The notes beneath the pieces were generated by a model. That model saw only the letters and a program-made list of their open reading frames with translations, made no database searches and was not told the origin of the DNA. DNA of 7,798 nt. It comes from an uncultured Selenomonas sp. GTDB lineage: Bacteria; Bacillota; Negativicutes; Selenomonadales; Selenomonadaceae. Positions 5,209 through 7,798 of this stretch are shown piece after piece. The first letter of the stretch is position 1. Each line of letters begins with the position of its first letter. A program made the position numbers and the translations under genes. The DNA lies in NCBI GenBank assembly GCA_945494195.1, contig CALYVJ010000068.1:1-7798 (forward strand), written 5' to 3'.

Positions 5209-6438
5209 TCATGACTCAGCCAGCTTCGCCAGCGCCTGCCCAAAATCCGCTAGCAGATCCTCCGCATCCTCCAGACCAACGCTTATGCGTACCAGGTCGC
5301 TGGTGACACCGGCATAGTCCTTTTCCTCCTCACTGGCATGGGCAAAAATCGTCGAAGCCGGATGGACGACCAGCGTGCGGGCATCGCCGATATTGGAGAC
5401 ATTGAGGGCATACTGCAGTGCGTTGATGAATCGATAGGCTCGTTCCTTGCTGCCAAGCCGCACCGTCAAAAGCGTGCCGAAATGACCGCCAAACTGCTTG
5501 GCCGCAATCTCATGCCAGGGACTATCGGCAAGGCCTGGATAATTGACCGTAAGCCCCTGGGCCTGCAAAAACCTGGCCAGTTCCCGCGCATTCGTACAGG
5601 CTCTATCCAAGCGCAAAGCCAGCGTATCGAGGCCGATGCCCGTCAGATAGGCATTGAAGGGTGCCATGCAGCCGCCATAGTCGGTGACCATGCGCATACG
5701 CAGCCGCACGCTGAAACTCATGGGGCCGAACTGGAACTGGCGGAACTTCGGAAACCGCGCCGGATTCCACTTGAAACGGCCGCCGCTGATGACAATGCCC
5801 CCCACGGAGTTGCCATTGCCATTCAGGGCTTTCGAGGTCGAATGGATCACCACATCGGCGCCTAAAGAAAGCGGCTGGCAAAGATAGGACGTCGTGACGG
5901 TGTTGTCCACAAACAGCGGAATATCATAGCTGTGTGCCAGCTTTGCCAGCGCCTCGATATCCACCACATTGAGTTTTGGATTGCCGATGGTCTCCACATA
6001 GAGGAGCCGCGTGCGCTCTGTGATAAGCTCCGCAAAATCTTCCGGCGCATCCCCCTTGGCATAGTGCACCCGAATGCCAAATTCGGAAAGATCCCGGAAA
6101 ATCGAGCTCGTGCCGCCATAAAGGCCCCCCGAGGCCACAATCTCATCCCCCTGAGAAACGACATTGAGTACTGCCTGGGAAACCGCCGCCATACCCGAAG
6201 CACAGGCCACAGCGCCGACACCGCCCTCCAGGGAGCGGATGCGCATCTCAAAGCTGGCAATGGTCGGATTGCCCACCCGGGTGTAGACAAAACCGGGCTT
6301 ACGCCCGGCAAAGATCTTTTCCATATCTTCGGCCGTTTCCTGATAAAAGGCCGTACTCTGGTAAAGGGGCTGCGTCACCGCTCCTGTGGCCTTATCGGGG
6401 CCAAAGGAATCATGCAGCAGCCGGGTCGTGAATCTCAT
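5209..6438 (-). CDS. metY: O-acetylhomoserine sulfhydrylase (MetY-like), PLP-dependent Cys/Met metabolism enzyme, 409 aa
   Basis: This fold-type I PLP enzyme of the Cys/Met metabolism family (PF01053) is expected to replace the acetyl group of O-acetylhomoserine with sulfide, giving homocysteine. Visible signatures are VTQPLYQSTAF (21-31), YTRVGNPT (52-59; Tyr and Arg contacting PLP phosphate across the dimer), ASGMAA (80-85), D178 in FVDNT (pyridine nitrogen), the Schiff-base K203 in IHSTSKALNGNGNSVGG, and RISVGLED near the C-terminus (substrate carboxylate). Length lies between typical MetB (~386) and MetY (~430), so cystathionine gamma-synthase or O-acetylserine activity is possible. The sulfite-reductase neighbour favours direct sulfhydrylation. 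The ATG overlaps the TusA-like stop (ATGA at 6435-6438), so translation is coupled. In thiocarboxylate-dependent methionine synthesis a MetY homologue accepts sulfur from a carrier protein. Confidence 0.9.
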   Translation of the reverse strand: MRFTTRLLHDSFGPDKATGAVTQPLYQSTAFYQETAEDMEKIFAGRKPGFVYTRVGNPTIASFEMRIRSLEGGVGAVACASGMAAVSQAVLNVVSQGDEIVASGGLYGGTSSIFRDLSEFGIRVHYAKGDAPEDFAELITERTRLLYVETIGNPKLNVVDIEALAKLAHSYDIPLFVDNTVTTSYLCQPLSLGADVVIHSTSKALNGNGNSVGGIVISGGRFKWNPARFPKFRQFQFGPMSFSVRLRMRMVTDYGGCMAPFNAYLTGIGLDTLALRLDRACTNARELARFLQAQGLTVNYPGLADSPWHEIAAKQFGGHFGTLLTVRLGSKERAYRFINALQYALNVSNIGDARTLVVHPASTIFAHASEEEKDYAGVTSDLVRISVGLEDAEDLLADFGQALAKLAES

Positions 6439-6689
6439 AACTCCCTCCCGCCTTTTTGCACCACCAAGTCATAGGTGCCGTCAGCAGCCTGATTGACACT
6501 GAGGACCTTATGGCCTTCATCCTTCAAACTGCGGGGAACGTTCTGGATGGGCTCCCCTTCATTTAAGTGCACCGCCAGCAGCTGTCCAGCCGCCAGATCC
6601 TCCAAAGCCATCTTGACCTTCACAAAGGTAATGGGACAGACCACATCGGTGATGTCAATCGTATCATCAATCTTCCATGCTTCACTCAT
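6435..6689 (-). CDS. TusA-like sulfurtransferase/sulfur carrier, 84 aa
   Basis: A small TusA-fold (SirA/YedF/YeeD, PF01206) protein. TusA proteins carry sulfur as a persulfide on one Cys. Here that Cys is C18 in DITDVVCPITFVKVKMAL, followed by a helix and a beta strand (GQLLAVHLNEGEP) as in the family. The usual CPxP becomes CPIT, with the second Pro replaced by Thr. Length is normal. The ATG at 6687-6689 has GGAGG 7 bases upstream and overlaps the stop of the reductase gene (ATGA). Its own stop overlaps the metY-type start in the same way. Position between a sulfite-reductase-like protein and a sulfhydrylase suggests it relays reduced sulfur, though whether it or a ThiS-like carrier is the direct donor cannot be decided here. 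Confidence 0.88.
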   Translation of the reverse strand: MSEAWKIDDTIDITDVVCPITFVKVKMALEDLAAGQLLAVHLNEGEPIQNVPRSLKDEGHKVLSVNQAADGTYDLVVQKGGREL

Positions 6690-7546
6690 AATATTTCCTC
6701 CACTGCCTGTTCAAACTTCTCCCAACCCACACGGTCCAGGCAATTGGCAAACCGCTCGCTGGGCTTCGCATTGTCCTCAAAGAATTTCAAGGCGACATCG
6801 ACAATCTCGTAGAGTTTCTCTTCCTCAAAGATAATCGGTAGGAAATGACGGCCCACAGCGATGCGGTTGCCATAGAGGCCACCGAAGGAAATCACAAAGC
6901 CGTTCTCCCCGGTCCAGGCATCGGTGGGGCAGCTCTTGATGCACTTGCCGCAGTAGACGCATTTCTCTAAATCCAGCGTCAATTTCTTAGCCGCTTTATC
7001 CACCTCAATAGCCTTCTCCGGGCAGACCGCCCCGCAGACGCCGCAGTAGATACAAGCCTCCGACTTCCATTCGGGACGCACGCCCCCCTTGACGCCCATA
7101 TCGTTTTCCTCGGCTTTCAGGCAGTTATTGTGGCAGCCCGTGAAGCCGAACTTGAACTTATGGGGCAGCTCGCGGCCGCCATAGCGCTTGTCGAATTCAT
7201 GGGCCAGTTTGACCGTATCGATGAGGCCGGAGGGACAGACCGCCGTTCCCTGGCAGGCCGTAATCGTGCGGACCCGCGGGCCGCAGACACCTACCTCCAC
7301 GCCGCCTTCTTTCAGGGCCTTTTTGACATCATCAATATCCTGCACTTTGATGAAGGGGATTTCGATGCCCTGCCGGCTGGTCAGATGCACATACCCCTGG
7401 CCGAACTTCTCCGCCACCTGCTGCACCGTAGCCAGTTGGGCCGCCGTAAAGTGCCCCCCCACGGACTTCAAGCGCATCGAGAAGCAGTCCTTCTGTCTCT
7501 GCCGCATGAAGCCGCCCTTCTTGAGCTCTTTATAATCCACTGCCAT
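6686..7546 (-). CDS. Sulfite/nitrite reductase-like protein with siroheme-4Fe-4S domain and 2x4Fe-4S ferredoxin insert, 286 aa
   Basis: Expected to reduce sulfite to sulfide in the cytoplasm. An N-terminal NiR/SiR half-domain (about 10-80, with VHLTSRQGIEIP at 53-64) precedes the siroheme/4Fe-4S domain. Its cluster ligands are C98 and C104 (ACQGTAVC) and C138 and C142 (GCHNNC). A ferredoxin segment follows with two complete CxxCxxCxxxC motifs (C165/168/171/175 and C196/199/202/206, each followed by Pro), then the end of the reductase domain (216-286). This layout resembles AsrC and other small anaerobic sulfite reductases, at about half the size of assimilatory CysI. The start has AGGAGG 7 bases upstream. 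It lies 30 bases after the JAMM gene and overlaps the TusA-like gene by ATGA. Nitrite as substrate is possible but fits the neighbours less well. The electron donor is not in the window. Confidence 0.9.
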   Translation of the reverse strand: MAVDYKELKKGGFMRQRQKDCFSMRLKSVGGHFTAAQLATVQQVAEKFGQGYVHLTSRQGIEIPFIKVQDIDDVKKALKEGGVEVGVCGPRVRTITACQGTAVCPSGLIDTVKLAHEFDKRYGGRELPHKFKFGFTGCHNNCLKAEENDMGVKGGVRPEWKSEACIYCGVCGAVCPEKAIEVDKAAKKLTLDLEKCVYCGKCIKSCPTDAWTGENGFVISFGGLYGNRIAVGRHFLPIIFEEEKLYEIVDVALKFFEDNAKPSERFANCLDRVGWEKFEQAVEEIL

Positions 7547-7576
7547 CGTAATTCCTCCTAAATATCACACATATCA

Positions 7577-7798
7577 TCAGCGAATCCGCAGATCTTCCTT
7601 CATCACCACTTTATCGCGGCTGACCTGGAAACTGTTGAGCACCGGCTCACCGCCATTCAAGGATAAAATGAAATAGCTTGCCTGGGTATCGAAGGCCAGC
7701 CGCTTGTCCTCCTCACTGGGTCGGGAGGGGCTGGCCGGATGGCTGTGCCAATTGCCCAAAAGCACGAGGCCCTGCGCCCGCAGCTCCTTGACCGCCGC
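7577..7798 (-). CDS. JAMM/MPN+ metalloprotease (M67 family, HcyD/Mec-like), C-terminal 74 residues only
   Basis: The reading frame is open at the right edge, so the N-terminus lies beyond 7798. The visible part begins AAVKELRAQG and contains the JAMM zinc motif: NWHSHPASPSRPSEEDKRLA, the H-x-H-P...P-S-x-x-D pattern with two His and the Asp ligands. The catalytic Glu expected upstream is outside the window. Bacterial JAMM proteins of this size trim residues after the terminal Gly-Gly of ubiquitin-like sulfur carriers (Mec+ for CysO; HcyD for HcyS), freeing the Gly-Gly end for thiocarboxylate formation. The stop (7577-7579) is 30 bases before the reductase gene, so they probably share an operon. 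Confidence 0.88.
   Translation of the reverse strand, partial: AAVKELRAQGLVLLGNWHSHPASPSRPSEEDKRLAFDTQASYFILSLNGGEPVLNSFQVSRDKVVMKEDLRIR

Noticed and set aside
5338..6474. Plus-strand open frames opposite metY
   Set aside because: They are shadows in other frames of a gene with clear PLP-enzyme motifs, without domain signatures or ribosome binding sites.
1..7798. CRISPR arrays, tRNA or rRNA genes, insertion sequences
   Set aside because: No regularly spaced repeats, tRNA-like cloverleaf, or transposase frames with terminal inverted repeats were seen on either strand.

Overview
The window is ordinary bacterial chromosomal DNA with moderately high G+C. It carries tightly packed genes with strong AGGAGG-type ribosome binding sites, intrinsic terminators and near-consensus sigma-70-type promoters. 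A siroheme/4Fe-4S reductase, a sulfur-carrier metalloprotease and an O-acetylhomoserine sulfhydrylase occur together, and the protein sequences have a typical flavour, so I suspect an anaerobic Negativicute (Selenomonas-like). No rRNA or marker gene is present to prove that.

Left part (1-3003), mostly minus strand. A 260-aa protein of unknown function with an internal duplication sits at 99-881. Next come a 54-aa acidic coiled-coil protein (1063-1227) and a TRIC/UPF0126 membrane channel protein (1317-1991). The channel gene is divergent from a plus-strand gene for an exported 187-aa DUF4367-like protein (2155-2718). A perfect 44-bp palindrome separates that gene from a convergent 62-aa single-pass membrane protein (2815-3003).

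Middle (3023-4091). This is a decayed copy of a YeiH-family (PF03601, 'putative sulfate exporter') gene. Its first membrane segments are missing, and an out-of-frame internal junction near 3180 joins the middle of the protein directly to its last ~50 residues. Upstream of it are a strong bidirectional terminator hairpin (3849-3897) and a 14-bp dyad (3936-3968).

Right part (4092-7798), all minus strand: a sulfur-assimilation block. In transcription order it encodes a JAMM/MPN+ metalloprotease (cut by the window edge), a sulfite/nitrite-reductase-like protein with two extra ferredoxin clusters, a TusA-like sulfur-transfer protein and a MetY-type sulfhydrylase. The last three genes overlap by ATGA, so they are translationally coupled. 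A serine O-acetyltransferase (cysE/epsC) follows after a leader with its own promoter and an intrinsic terminator. The combination matches the protein-thiocarboxylate route to homocysteine/methionine known from Wolinella (HcyS/HcyD/HcyF + Sir + MetY). There, sulfite is reduced to sulfide, loaded on a ubiquitin-like carrier trimmed by the JAMM protease, and passed to O-acetylhomoserine. The carrier and its E1-like activating enzyme would have to lie beyond position 7798.
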